16,156 nt of DNA from positions 1-16,156 of the forward strand of contig DATCVR010000130.1 in NCBI GenBank assembly GCA_036566745.1, written 5' to 3'. Position 1 is the first letter of the stretch, and each line of letters starts with the position of its first letter. This document shows, in pieces, positions 1-8,034 of the stretch. This DNA is from DATCVR01 sp036566745 (GTDB lineage Bacteria > Actinomycetota > Actinomycetes > Jiangellales > Jiangellaceae). The notes under the pieces were generated by a model, which saw nothing but the letters and a program-made list of their open reading frames with translations, did not search any database and was not told where the DNA came from. A program made the position numbers and the translations under genes.

Positions 1-1
1 G

Positions 2-2005
2 GTGCCGTGGGCGTCGATGGCGGTGCTGGTGCGGGCCGCCTCGGCCATCCCGGTGATCCGGCGTGCCCTGACCTCGGCGAGCGTCCCGGTCTCCGTGCGG
101 CTCGACGAGGTCCCGCTGATCGACCAGCCACCGGTACGGGCACTGCTCGCCCTCCTCGAGATCGTCACCGGGCGCCGCCCGATCGACGCCGAGCTGGCGA
201 TCGACCTCCTCACCGGCCCGCTGGGCGGGGCCGACGCGCTGGCGGTGCGGCGGCTGCGCCAGGAGCTGCGCCGCGACGAGCTCGCGGCCGGTGGTGGGCG
301 ATCCTCCGGCGAGCTGCTCGTCGAGGCGCTCCAGCAACCGGTCGTGCTGGCCACCCTCGACCACACCTCGGTGGCTCCCGCGGTGCGCATCACCCAGCTC
401 GTCCAGGCCGGGCGCGAGGCCGCCGACGAGCCCGGTGCCACGGCCGAGGACGTCCTGTGGGCGATCTGGTCGGCGTCCGGGCTGGGCGGCCGCTGGTCCC
501 GCCTCGCCCTGACGTCCAGCGCCGCCGCGCCGGCGGCCGACCGCGATCTCGACGCCGTGGTGGCGTTGTTCGACTCCGTGGCGCGCTACGTCGACCGGAT
601 GCCCGGAGCCGGGCCCGTGGGGTTCCTCGACTACCTCCGCGACCAGCAGATCCCGTCCGACTCGTTCGCGTCCGGCGCGCCGTCCGGTCCGGCGGTCACG
701 GTGATGACCGCCCACGCCTCCAAGGGCCTCGAATGGGACGTCGTGGCGGTGGCCGGGGTTCAGGAAGGCGTGTGGCCCGACTTCCGCGAGCGCGGCACGC
801 TGCTGGGCACCGAGGTGCTCGTCGACGTGGCCGCCGACCGCGACGACTTCGCCCCCAGCCGCGCGACGGCCCGCCTGGCCGAGGAACGCCGGCTGTTCTA
901 CGTCGCGCTCACCCGCGCCCGCCGACGGCTGATCGTCACCGCGGTGTCCGACGACGACGCCCAGCCCTCGCGGTTCCTGGACGACCTCGATCCGGTGCCC
1001 TCCGATGCCGCGGCGCCCGAACGCGTCGTCGAACAGCCCAGCAGATCGCTCGACCTCCCGTCGGTGGTCGCCGAGCTGCGCCGGGTGGTGTGCGACCCCG
1101 CCCAGCCTGGTGCCCGGCGCGAGGCAGCGGCGGTCCACCTCGCCCGGCTGGCCGACGCCGGCGTACGCCAGGCCGATCCCGACCAGTGGTACGGCCGGCG
1201 CCCGCTCTCGATCGAGGAACCCCTGGGCGAGCCCGACGTGCCCGTACGGATCTCACCCTCGAAGGTCGAGGAGTTCAACCGCTGCGAGCTGCGGTGGTTG
1301 CTCAAGGCGTGCGGTGCCACCGACTCCGACATGACCCGCGCCGGCGTGGGGTCGTTGGTCCACGATCTCGCCGAGCGAGCGGTGCGCGAGCAGTGGTCCG
1401 ACGCCACCCTCCTGGCCGAGCTCGACCACGCCTGGCCGTCCCTCGACGTCGGCGAGGGCTGGGTGGCGGCGCGCGAGTACACCCGGGTCCGCGACATGGT
1501 CGAGCGGCTCGGGCGATGGCTGCGGTCCAACCCGCGCCGCACGGTCGGCGTCGAGGTCGACTTCGACGTCCAGATCGACAACGCCCGGCTGGTCGGCCGG
1601 GTCGACCGCCTCGACGCCGACGCCCTGGGCCGGCTGGTCGTGGTCGACTACAAGACCGGCGTGAGCGCGCCCACCGCCGCCGAGCTCGGCGAACACGCCC
1701 AGCTCGCCACCTATCAGCTGGCCGTCGAGTACGGCGCGTTCGACGAGGTCAGTGGGGGAGTCCGCGATTCCGGCGGGGCCAGCCTGGTCCAGCTCGGCAA
1801 GCCGTCCAAGGGCGAGGCGCGTGAGCAGGTCCAGGCCCCGCTCGCCGACGCCCCCGATCCCAAGTGGGCCGCCCGCCTGGTCGCCGACACCGCCGAGGGC
1901 ATGTCCCAGCCGGTGTTCACCGCGCGCCGCGGCGGTTGGTGCGGCTTCTGCCCGGCCCGGCCGTCCTGCCCGGTGTTCCCCGACGGCGAGCAGGTCACCC
2001 CGTGA
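2..2005 (+). CDS. adnA: AdnA-like helicase-nuclease subunit, 3' part (5' end outside window)
   Basis: This is the C-terminal 667 residues of a UvrD/RecB-type helicase fused to a RecB-family nuclease; the reading frame is open at the window edge, so the true start is not visible. Visible residues 236-246 (TAHASKGLEWD) are helicase motif V and 294-307 (EERRLFYVALTRAR) motif VI. The nuclease domain has the PD-(D/E)XK acids at D535 (GRVD) and D549-Y-K551. It also has four cysteines, C428, C647, C650 and C656, in the C-xn-C-x2-C-x5-C arrangement of the Fe-S staple of AddB/AdnA nucleases. In mycobacteria AdnA pairs with AdnB to resect double-strand breaks; that role is inferred by homology. The stop overlaps the adnB start by 4 bp (GTGA), which indicates translational coupling. 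It is called AdnA rather than AdnB because it carries the Fe-S cysteines and lies upstream of the other subunit. Confidence 0.9.
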   Translation: MPWASMAVLVRAASAIPVIRRALTSASVPVSVRLDEVPLIDQPPVRALLALLEIVTGRRPIDAELAIDLLTGPLGGADALAVRRLRQELRRDELAAGGGRSSGELLVEALQQPVVLATLDHTSVAPAVRITQLVQAGREAADEPGATAEDVLWAIWSASGLGGRWSRLALTSSAAAPAADRDLDAVVALFDSVARYVDRMPGAGPVGFLDYLRDQQIPSDSFASGAPSGPAVTVMTAHASKGLEWDVVAVAGVQEGVWPDFRERGTLLGTEVLVDVAADRDDFAPSRATARLAEERRLFYVALTRARRRLIVTAVSDDDAQPSRFLDDLDPVPSDAAAPERVVEQPSRSLDLPSVVAELRRVVCDPAQPGARREAAAVHLARLADAGVRQADPDQWYGRRPLSIEEPLGEPDVPVRISPSKVEEFNRCELRWLLKACGATDSDMTRAGVGSLVHDLAERAVREQWSDATLLAELDHAWPSLDVGEGWVAAREYTRVRDMVERLGRWLRSNPRRTVGVEVDFDVQIDNARLVGRVDRLDADALGRLVVVDYKTGVSAPTAAELGEHAQLATYQLAVEYGAFDEVSGGVRDSGGASLVQLGKPSKGEAREQVQAPLADAPDPKWAARLVADTAEGMSQPVFTARRGGWCGFCPARPSCPVFPDGEQVTP

Positions 2006-5000
2006 CCACCACCATCCGGTTCAGCCCGGTCGAGCTCGCCCGCCGCCTCGGCCAGCCCGAGCCCACCGCCGAGCAGGCCGCGGCCATTTCCGCCCCGCTC
2101 GACCCCGGGGTGGTCATCGCCGGCGCGGGCTCCGGCAAGACCGAGACCATGGCGGCGCGGGTCGTCTGGCTGGTGGCCAACCAGTTCGTCCGCCCCGAAG
2201 AGGTCCTGGGCCTGACCTTCACCCGCAAGGCCGCCCGCGAGCTGGCCGCCCGGGTCCGGAGGCGACTGGCCCAGCTGGCCGCGCGCGGGCTCATCGACCC
2301 AGCCAGTGGGCTGCTCGACGGCGAGGCCACCGTCTCCACCTACGACGCCTACGCCGGGCGCATCGTCGCCGAACACGCCCTCCGGCTCGGTCGCGAACCC
2401 AGCGCCCGCCTCGTCACCGAGGCGGTGAGTTGGCAATACGCCCAGCGCGTGGTGTCGTCCTACGACGGCCCGATGGACGCCGTCGCCTACGCCCCGTCCA
2501 CCGTGGTGGCGAAGGTGTTGGCGCTCCACTCCGAGTTGGCCGGTCATCTCGTCGACCCCGCCGACGTCGCGGGCCTAGCGGCGGCCATGCGCGCCGAGGT
2601 CGAGGCGCTGCCGCGCGCCGAGGGCCAGCGCACCAAGGAGCTCGTGTACGCCGACGTCGCCAAGGCGCTGGGGGTTCAGGACGCCCGGGTGGCGATGCTG
2701 CCCATGGTCGAGGCGCTGCGCCGCCGCAGGCGGGCCGACGACGTCGTCGACTTCGCCGACCAGGCCGAGCTCGCCGCTCAGCTCGCCCATCGCTTCGACG
2801 AGGTCGGCGAGGCGGAGCGGTCGGCCTATCGGGTAGTCCTGCTCGACGAGTACCAGGACACCAGCCACGCCCAGCTCGTGCTGCTGCGCGCCCTCTTCGG
2901 CGGCGGCCACGCCGTGACGGCCGTGGGCGACCCGTGCCAGTCGATCTACGGCTGGCGCGGCGCCACCTCGGGCACCCTCGCGGCCTTCCGCCGCGAGTTC
3001 AGTGCCGCCGACGGCGCTCCGGCTCGGCTCGACTCCCTGACCACGAGCTTCCGCAACAGCCCTGACGTGCTCCGGGTGGCGAACCGGCTCTCCGACCCGC
3101 TGCGCGCCGAGGGCCTCACCGTGCCCGAGCTCGCGGCCTTCGAGGGGCTGCCCGGCGGCGAGGTCGTGGCCGCGCTCCATCTCACGGTCGACGACGAGGC
3201 CGCCGACGTCGCGCGGCGCGCGAGGGAGTTCTGGGACGCCGCGCCGCCGGGCCGGAGCGCGGCCGTGCTCGTGCGCACCCGCAGCCAGATCCCCCGCATC
3301 GAGGCCGCCCTGCGCGCCCTCGATCTCCCGGTCGAGGTGGTGGGGGTCGGCGGCCTGCTCGTCACCCCCGAGGTCGCCGACATCGTGGCCACGCTGCGGG
3401 TCATCGCCGATCCGGCCCGTGGCGACGCCCTGATGCGGCTGCTCACGGGGGCCCGCTGGCGGATCGGTCCACGCGACCTCGACGCCCTGGCCCGCTGGGC
3501 GCGCCGGATGAGCGGCGGGCCGGTGCGCGCCGCCGGCGGCGCCGAGGCTGGCGCGTCAGCGGGTGCCGAGCCCGGCCCGCCAGGAGGCTCCGGTGCGGTC
3601 GACCGAGGTGTGCCCGCCGACGACGTCGACGCGCTGAGCATCGTCGACGCCCTCGACGCGCTGCCGGGGCCCGGCCGCTTCTCGCCCGAGGGCCACCGGC
3701 GGCTCAGCCAGCTCTCGGCCGAGCTGCGTGGCCTGCGGCGGCGCACCGGCATGGCGCTGCCCGAGCTCGTCCATGCCGTCGAGCGCACTCTGGGCCTCGA
3801 CGTCGAGGTGGCCGCGCGCCGGGGTCCGTCGGGCCGGGTCAACCTCGATCGCTTCCTCGACGTCGCCGCCGAGTTCGAGGCGGCCGGCGAGGCGCCCACG
3901 CTGTCGTCGTTCCTGGCCTACCTCGACGCCGCCGAGACCGCCGAGCGTGGCCTGGCTCCGGGCGAGGTCGAGGTGTCCGGCGAGCGGGTCCAGGTGCTCA
4001 CCGTCCATGGCTCCAAGGGGCTCGAATGGGACGCCGTGTTCGTCACCGGGCTGGTCGACAAGGTGTTCCCGTCCGGCGGCGAGAAGGATCGTGCCTGGCT
4101 GGGTGACCCGGGCGAGCTGCCCTATCCGTTGCGGGGCGACGCCGACGCGCTGCCACGGCTCGAACTCCGTGGCTCCGCCGACCAGCAGGACGTCCGGGCC
4201 GCGGTCGAGCGGTTCATGCACGAGGCAGCCGCGGCCGGGCGGCTCGAGGAGCGGCGGCTCGGTTATGTCGCGGTCACCCGGGCCCGCGGGCTCCTCGTGT
4301 GCAGCGGTTACCGCTGGGACGATGCCGTGCGCCCCCGGCAGCCCTCGCCGTTCCTCGAGGAGATCCGCGAGGTCTGTCTCGACGGCGGTGGCGAGGTCGC
4401 GGTCTGGGTCGACGAGCCGGGCGAGACCAACCCGCTGGCCGAGAACGAACCGGTCCGGCGCTGGCCCTACGACCCGCTCGGGGCTCGGCGGGTGCTCATC
4501 GACGAGGGTGCCCGGCTCGTCCAGGCCGCCCGGGCCGATGGCGCGGTCGCGCACACCCTCGACGTCATGGCCGCCGCGGCCGAATGGGACGACGAGGTCG
4601 AGCGACTCCTGGCCGAACGCGAGCGCCTTCGCGCCGATCATCCCCTCGAGGTGCCGCTTCCCGACCAGCTCTCGGTGTCCCAGCTCGTCCAGTTGCGCGC
4701 CGATCCCGAGTTGTTGGCGGAGTCGCTGCGCCGCCCGGTGCCGCGCCCGCCGTCCCCCCTCGCGCGCCGCGGCACCGCGTTCCATGCCTGGCTCGAGACC
4801 CGATGGGGCGCGCCCGGCCTGCTCGACGTCGACGAGATGCCCGGCTTCGCCGACGAAGGCGGTGCTCCCGATCGTGAGGTCGCGGCTCTCCAGCAGGCCT
4901 TCCTCGACTCCGCGTGGGCGGCGCGCACACCGGTCGAGGTCGAGGCGCCCTTCGAGCTGTTGGTCGCCGGGGTGCTGGTCCGCGGGCGGGTCGACGCCGT

Positions 5001-5268
5001 GTTCACCACCTCCGACGGCGGCATCGACGTGGTCGACTGGAAGACCGGCCGGCATCCTCGCGACCCCGACGAACAAGCGGTGCGGGCGGTGCAACTCGCG
5101 GCCTATCGACTCGCATTCTCCCGGCTTCGCGGAATTCCCCTCGACGACGTCGGTGCGGCATTCCATTACGTGCCCGACAACCTCACCTCCCGGCCCGTCG
5201 ATCTGCTCGGATATGACGAGCTGGAATCCCTGGTCAGGTCGGTTCCCGCGGCCGACGAAGCGTCCTGA
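2002..5268 (+). CDS. adnB: AdnB-like ATP-dependent helicase-nuclease subunit
   Basis: 1088 residues, close to the length expected for AdnB. The GTG start is chosen because it overlaps the adnA stop (GTGA) and leaves a short N-terminus before the helicase core. The SF1 helicase motifs are complete: Walker A GAGSGKT with K46, motif Ia LTFTRKAA, Walker B DEYQD at 282-286, motif III GDPCQSIYGWRGA, motif V (TVHGSKGLEWD) at 667-677 and motif VI (EERRLGYVAVTRAR) at 749-762, so this subunit should be the ATP-driven motor. A RecB-type nuclease domain follows: GTAFH with H928, D998 in RGRVD, D1012-W-K1014-TG and QLAAYRLA. It lacks the Fe-S cysteine set of the upstream subunit. Residues about 503-537 are a Gly/Ala/Pro-rich low-complexity linker inside the helicase part. 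The protein would form the AdnAB heterodimer acting on DNA ends; both subunits are in one operon. Confidence 0.93.
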   Translation: MTTTIRFSPVELARRLGQPEPTAEQAAAISAPLDPGVVIAGAGSGKTETMAARVVWLVANQFVRPEEVLGLTFTRKAARELAARVRRRLAQLAARGLIDPASGLLDGEATVSTYDAYAGRIVAEHALRLGREPSARLVTEAVSWQYAQRVVSSYDGPMDAVAYAPSTVVAKVLALHSELAGHLVDPADVAGLAAAMRAEVEALPRAEGQRTKELVYADVAKALGVQDARVAMLPMVEALRRRRRADDVVDFADQAELAAQLAHRFDEVGEAERSAYRVVLLDEYQDTSHAQLVLLRALFGGGHAVTAVGDPCQSIYGWRGATSGTLAAFRREFSAADGAPARLDSLTTSFRNSPDVLRVANRLSDPLRAEGLTVPELAAFEGLPGGEVVAALHLTVDDEAADVARRAREFWDAAPPGRSAAVLVRTRSQIPRIEAALRALDLPVEVVGVGGLLVTPEVADIVATLRVIADPARGDALMRLLTGARWRIGPRDLDALARWARRMSGGPVRAAGGAEAGASAGAEPGPPGGSGAVDRGVPADDVDALSIVDALDALPGPGRFSPEGHRRLSQLSAELRGLRRRTGMALPELVHAVERTLGLDVEVAARRGPSGRVNLDRFLDVAAEFEAAGEAPTLSSFLAYLDAAETAERGLAPGEVEVSGERVQVLTVHGSKGLEWDAVFVTGLVDKVFPSGGEKDRAWLGDPGELPYPLRGDADALPRLELRGSADQQDVRAAVERFMHEAAAAGRLEERRLGYVAVTRARGLLVCSGYRWDDAVRPRQPSPFLEEIREVCLDGGGEVAVWVDEPGETNPLAENEPVRRWPYDPLGARRVLIDEGARLVQAARADGAVAHTLDVMAAAAEWDDEVERLLAERERLRADHPLEVPLPDQLSVSQLVQLRADPELLAESLRRPVPRPPSPLARRGTAFHAWLETRWGAPGLLDVDEMPGFADEGGAPDREVAALQQAFLDSAWAARTPVEVEAPFELLVAGVLVRGRVDAVFTTSDGGIDVVDWKTGRHPRDPDEQAVRAVQLAAYRLAFSRLRGIPLDDVGAAFHYVPDNLTSRPVDLLGYDELESLVRSVPAADEAS

Positions 5269-5283
5269 TGACGAGACGGACCG

Positions 5284-5312
5284 TTGATCTTCGGCGTTTT
5301 GACCGGAACACT
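5284..5312 (+). promoter_or_regulatory. SigA-like promoter of the tandem-Nudix gene
   Basis: TTGATC (5284-5289), a 17-bp spacer and AACACT (5307-5312) resemble a housekeeping promoter, and the GTG start follows after only 8 nt. That geometry predicts a leaderless mRNA. It lies in the 52-bp gap after adnB, so the Nudix gene probably has its own transcript besides read-through. Confidence 0.6.
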
Positions 5313-5320
5313 GACCTCTC

Positions 5321-6262
5321 GTGACGATCGAGCTACAGCCTCTGCGCCGCATTGCCGCGTACGCCATCTGCACCGATCACGCACAGCGGATCCTGATGAT
5401 CCGCGAGTCCGCGCGGTCGGGTACACCCGGTGTGTGGACCCTGCCCGGCGGCGGTGTCACCCACGGCGAGGCACCGGCCCACGCCGTGGTGCGCGAGGCC
5501 CTCGCCGAGACCGGAGCGCTGGTGCGCGCCCGCGAGCTGGTCGACGTGCTGGCCGACACCCGCGCCCTGCCCCACCGCGGAGTCACCATCCACACCGACC
5601 GCATCATCTTCTGGGCCGACATCGTCGAGCCGCCCCGGCTGGGGGTCACCTCGCCGATGGTCGACGAGGCCGCCTGGGTCAGCCTCGAGGAGGCGTCCGG
5701 GCTCCAGCTACGGCCGTTCGTCGCGAATGCCCTGAAGCTTCCGCTGTCGGCGGTCGACCTGCCGCCCGAGCAGATGCCCGAGCTTCCCGGGTTCCACATC
5801 ATCAACGACCCCGACGGCCGTCCCACCGTCCAGCGCTTCGCCGCGTACGGGCTGGTCAGCGACTCCTCCGGGCGAGTGCTGCTCACCCAGGTCGCCGCCG
5901 GCTTCCCGGACGCCGGGTGCTGGCACCTGCCTGGCGGCGGCACCGACTTCGGCGAGCAGCCGGCCCAGGCGCTGCTGCGCGAGCTGGTCGAGGAGACCGG
6001 CCAGGAGGGGCGGGTCCGCGGTCTGCTCGGGGTGGCCAGCCACCACGAGGCCGAGCAGGTCGGGCCCGAGGGCTTCCCGATCGACTGGCACGGCGTGCGT
6101 CCCTACTACGACGTCGTGGTCGACGATCCGCGGCCGGTGGCGGTGGCCGACGTCGGTGGTTCCACGGTCGGCGCCCGGTGGTTCAGCCGCGCCGAGGCGG
6201 CCTCGCTCGCGATCACGCCGGTCACGGCCGAGGCGTTCGCGTCGGCGGGCATCGCCGCCTGA
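5321..6262 (+). CDS. tandem-domain Nudix hydrolase
   Basis: 313 residues with two consecutive Nudix domains (about 8-140 and 170-310). The second Nudix box, 206-228, fits the G-x5-E-x7-RE-x2-EE-x-G consensus fully (G206, E212, R220-E221, E224-E225, G227), so it should bind catalytic metal. The first, 44-66, keeps G44, E50, R58-E59, E63 and G65 but has Ala62 where the first Glu of the EE pair belongs, so its activity may be lower or altered. Nudix enzymes cleave nucleoside diphosphates linked to another moiety; the substrate cannot be read from sequence. The GTG start fits the leaderless promoter 8 nt upstream. It ends 5 bp before the convergent stop of the phosphatase-fold gene. It sits where M. 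tuberculosis, as I recall, has an unrelated channel gene between adnB and nudC. Confidence 0.88.
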   Translation: MTIELQPLRRIAAYAICTDHAQRILMIRESARSGTPGVWTLPGGGVTHGEAPAHAVVREALAETGALVRARELVDVLADTRALPHRGVTIHTDRIIFWADIVEPPRLGVTSPMVDEAAWVSLEEASGLQLRPFVANALKLPLSAVDLPPEQMPELPGFHIINDPDGRPTVQRFAAYGLVSDSSGRVLLTQVAAGFPDAGCWHLPGGGTDFGEQPAQALLRELVEETGQEGRVRGLLGVASHHEAEQVGPEGFPIDWHGVRPYYDVVVDDPRPVAVADVGGSTVGARWFSRAEAASLAITPVTAEAFASAGIAA

Positions 6263-6267
6263 GCCGT

Positions 6268-7284
6268 TCAGCGTCGCCGCAGCACCGCCAGCACCGGACG
6301 ATGATCGCTGCCCGGATGGGCGTCGAGCACGCTGAACGACACGACGTCCCAGGTGCGCGCGTCGACCAGCACGTGGTCGATGGGCGCACCGAGCCAGGCC
6401 GGCCAGGTCGCGGGCCAGGTTCCCACCGCGGCCGCATCCCGCTCGGCTGCCGCGTCGACACAGCCGCCGTGCTCGCGCAGCGCCGGGTGGTCGAGGGTGG
6501 CGTTGAAGTCACCCGCCACGATGGCCCCGGGCAGCGACGTGCACTGCTCCACCGCCCAGACGGTGTCCCGCTTCCACCACGGCATGACGCCCGTTCCCGG
6601 CGGGTAGGCGTGCACGGCCACGATCGGCGGGCCGTCGCCCTCGGGCTTGACCACGTACGAGCCGAGATGCCCGTCGGCCTGCGGTAGGGGTTCGCCGTAC
6701 GGGCCGAGCCGGTCCGCCACGAGCAGCCCGGTCGACGACGTGATCGCGTCGATGTGGCGATGGCGGACCTGCATGCCGCCGACCCGATCGGCGACCTCCT
6801 GCGTCGTGGCCAACGAGGTCTCGGGGAGCACCACGACATCCACATCGTGCCGCTCGACCAGGTCCGCGATGTCCTGCGGCGGGACTTGGTCGTAGAGCGT
6901 GTTGAAGGCGAGGACCCGCACGTCGCCGGAGCCGCCACCGGCCGCGCCGGTCGTGGTGTCGTCGCCGGCCGCCGCGTCGTCCGACCATCCCCGCTGAGCC
7001 ATGATCGTCAGCGAGACCACCGACGCGGCGATCGCCACCACGGCCACGGGCACCGCCACCGCCCTCGTCCGGCGCAGCGCCACCGCGACGATGCCCACGA
7101 CCGCCGCGAGCGCCACACCGGCGAGTACCCCCACGCCCCGCATCGCCACCAGCTGGGCGGGACCGAACACGTCGGCCACGCCGAGGCCTTGCGGCCAGAC
7201 GACCACGACCGCGGCCAGGAGGGCCAGTACGGCGGCGACCGCAGCGACCACGGCGGCCACGCGGGCCGTCCGCGGGCGCCTCAC
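6268..7284 (-). CDS. membrane-anchored endonuclease/exonuclease/phosphatase (EEP) family protein
   Basis: 338 residues. The N-terminus has three hydrophobic segments at about 9-30, 48-70 and 75-96, followed by a Gly/Asp/Thr-rich linker (100-120) and an EEP (DNase I-like) domain. EEP motifs visible in order are N128 in LAFNTLY, E155 in VVLPETS, H225 in AVHAYPP, D259 and N261 in GDFNAT, D303-H304 in IDHVLV and D327-H328 in GSDHRP, so the catalytic set looks complete. With three helices the catalytic domain is probably on the outer face, but orientation is inferred. The substrate (nucleic acid, phospholipid or other phosphodiester) is not determinable. The GTG start overlaps the deoD stop by 4 bp, so the two are translated from one minus-strand message. 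Confidence 0.85.
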   Translation of the reverse strand: MRRPRTARVAAVVAAVAAVLALLAAVVVVWPQGLGVADVFGPAQLVAMRGVGVLAGVALAAVVGIVAVALRRTRAVAVPVAVVAIAASVVSLTIMAQRGWSDDAAAGDDTTTGAAGGGSGDVRVLAFNTLYDQVPPQDIADLVERHDVDVVVLPETSLATTQEVADRVGGMQVRHRHIDAITSSTGLLVADRLGPYGEPLPQADGHLGSYVVKPEGDGPPIVAVHAYPPGTGVMPWWKRDTVWAVEQCTSLPGAIVAGDFNATLDHPALREHGGCVDAAAERDAAAVGTWPATWPAWLGAPIDHVLVDARTWDVVSFSVLDAHPGSDHRPVLAVLRRR

Positions 7285-7985
7285 GCCACGACGGTGGCGA
7301 GCGCCAGCTCGGCCATGGCGGCGAAGGTGCGCTCGCGCTCGTCGGCCGAGGTCTCCTCACCCGTGACCAGGCTGTCGCTGGCCGTGCAGACCGCCAGCGC
7401 GCGCGCCCCGAACTTGGCGGCGAGCGTGTAGAGGGCCGCGGCCTCCATCTCGACCGCGAGCACGCCGTACTCGGCCAGCCGGTCCCGCAGCTCGGCGCGG
7501 TCGAAATAGAACGAGTCGCCGCTGAAGATCGAGCCCACGTGGAGCGGCGCGCCCGCGGCCTCGGCCTTCTCGACGAAGGTCCGGAGCAGCCCGAAATCGG
7601 CCGTGGGGGCGTAGTCGAGGCCCTCGAAGCGCAGGCGGTTCATCGAGGAGTCCGTGCAGGCACTCATCGCGACGACGAGATCGCGGATGCGGACCTTCTC
7701 CACCATCGCGCCGCACGAGCCGACCCGCACGAGCGTCCGCGCGCCGTACTCGGCCAGCAGCTCGTGGACGTAGATCGACAGCGACGGCTGGCCCATGCCG
7801 GTGCCCTGCACCGACAGGCGGCGGCCTTGGTACGTGCCGGAGAACCCGAGCATGTTGCGGACGCTCGAGTAGCAGGTGGCGTCCTCGAGGTAGGTCTCGG
7901 CGATCCACTGGGCGCGCAGGGGGTCACCCGGCAGCAGGACGGTGTCGGCGATCGCGTCGGGCGCAGCGGCGATGTGTGTGCTCAC
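7281..7985 (-). CDS. deoD: DeoD-type purine nucleoside phosphorylase
   Basis: 234 residues, the usual hexameric (DeoD) PNP length; it phosphorolyses purine (deoxy)ribonucleosides to base plus (deoxy)ribose-1-phosphate in cytosolic salvage. Residue numbers coincide with the E. coli enzyme: H4, G20, R24, R43, R87 and S90 for ribose and phosphate contacts, the E179-M180-E181 triad for the sugar, and S203-D204 with D204 as the acid acting on the purine. The GTG start at 7985 is supported by the H4 position and by a -10-like TACGGT 8 nt upstream. It is first in a two-gene operon with the EEP protein and divergent from nudC. Confidence 0.95.
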   Translation of the reverse strand: MSTHIAAAPDAIADTVLLPGDPLRAQWIAETYLEDATCYSSVRNMLGFSGTYQGRRLSVQGTGMGQPSLSIYVHELLAEYGARTLVRVGSCGAMVEKVRIRDLVVAMSACTDSSMNRLRFEGLDYAPTADFGLLRTFVEKAEAAGAPLHVGSIFSGDSFYFDRAELRDRLAEYGVLAVEMEAAALYTLAAKFGARALAVCTASDSLVTGEETSADERERTFAAMAELALATVVA

Positions 7986-7993
7986 GGAGACCG

Positions 7994-7999
7994 ACCGTA
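7994..7999 (-). promoter_or_regulatory. -10 element of a leaderless deoD promoter
   Basis: On the minus strand the hexamer TACGGT lies 8 nt before the deoD GTG, and no Shine-Dalgarno is present in the gap. A convincing -35 was not found; the place where it should lie overlaps the -10 of the divergent nudC promoter. Confidence 0.5.
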
Positions 8000-8020
8000 C
8001 CCGGCCCCGCCGCAGGGTCG

Positions 8021-8026
8021 TAGGGT
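8021..8026 (+). promoter_or_regulatory. -10 element of a leaderless nudC promoter
   Basis: TAGGGT lies 8 nt before the GTG at 8035, with no Shine-Dalgarno between. The spacing mirrors the deoD promoter on the other strand, so the two promoters are packed back to back in 49 bp and their RNA polymerase footprints must overlap. Confidence 0.5.
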
Positions 8027-8034
8027 CGATGCCC

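Noticed and set aside
7..1824. Long plus-strand frame overlapping adnA
   Set aside because: Extremely Arg/Pro/Gly-rich translation typical of an off-frame reading of GC-rich DNA; the adnA frame has all helicase and nuclease motifs.
3556..5373. 605-codon open frame on the minus strand opposite adnB
   Set aside because: Opposite-strand shadow of a high-GC gene: its translation is repetitive Gly/Arg/Asp/Val composition with no motif, while the plus strand carries a complete helicase-nuclease.
6263..6267. Bidirectional terminator between the Nudix and EEP genes
   Set aside because: Only 5 bp separate the stops and I found no inverted repeat with a T-run on either side.
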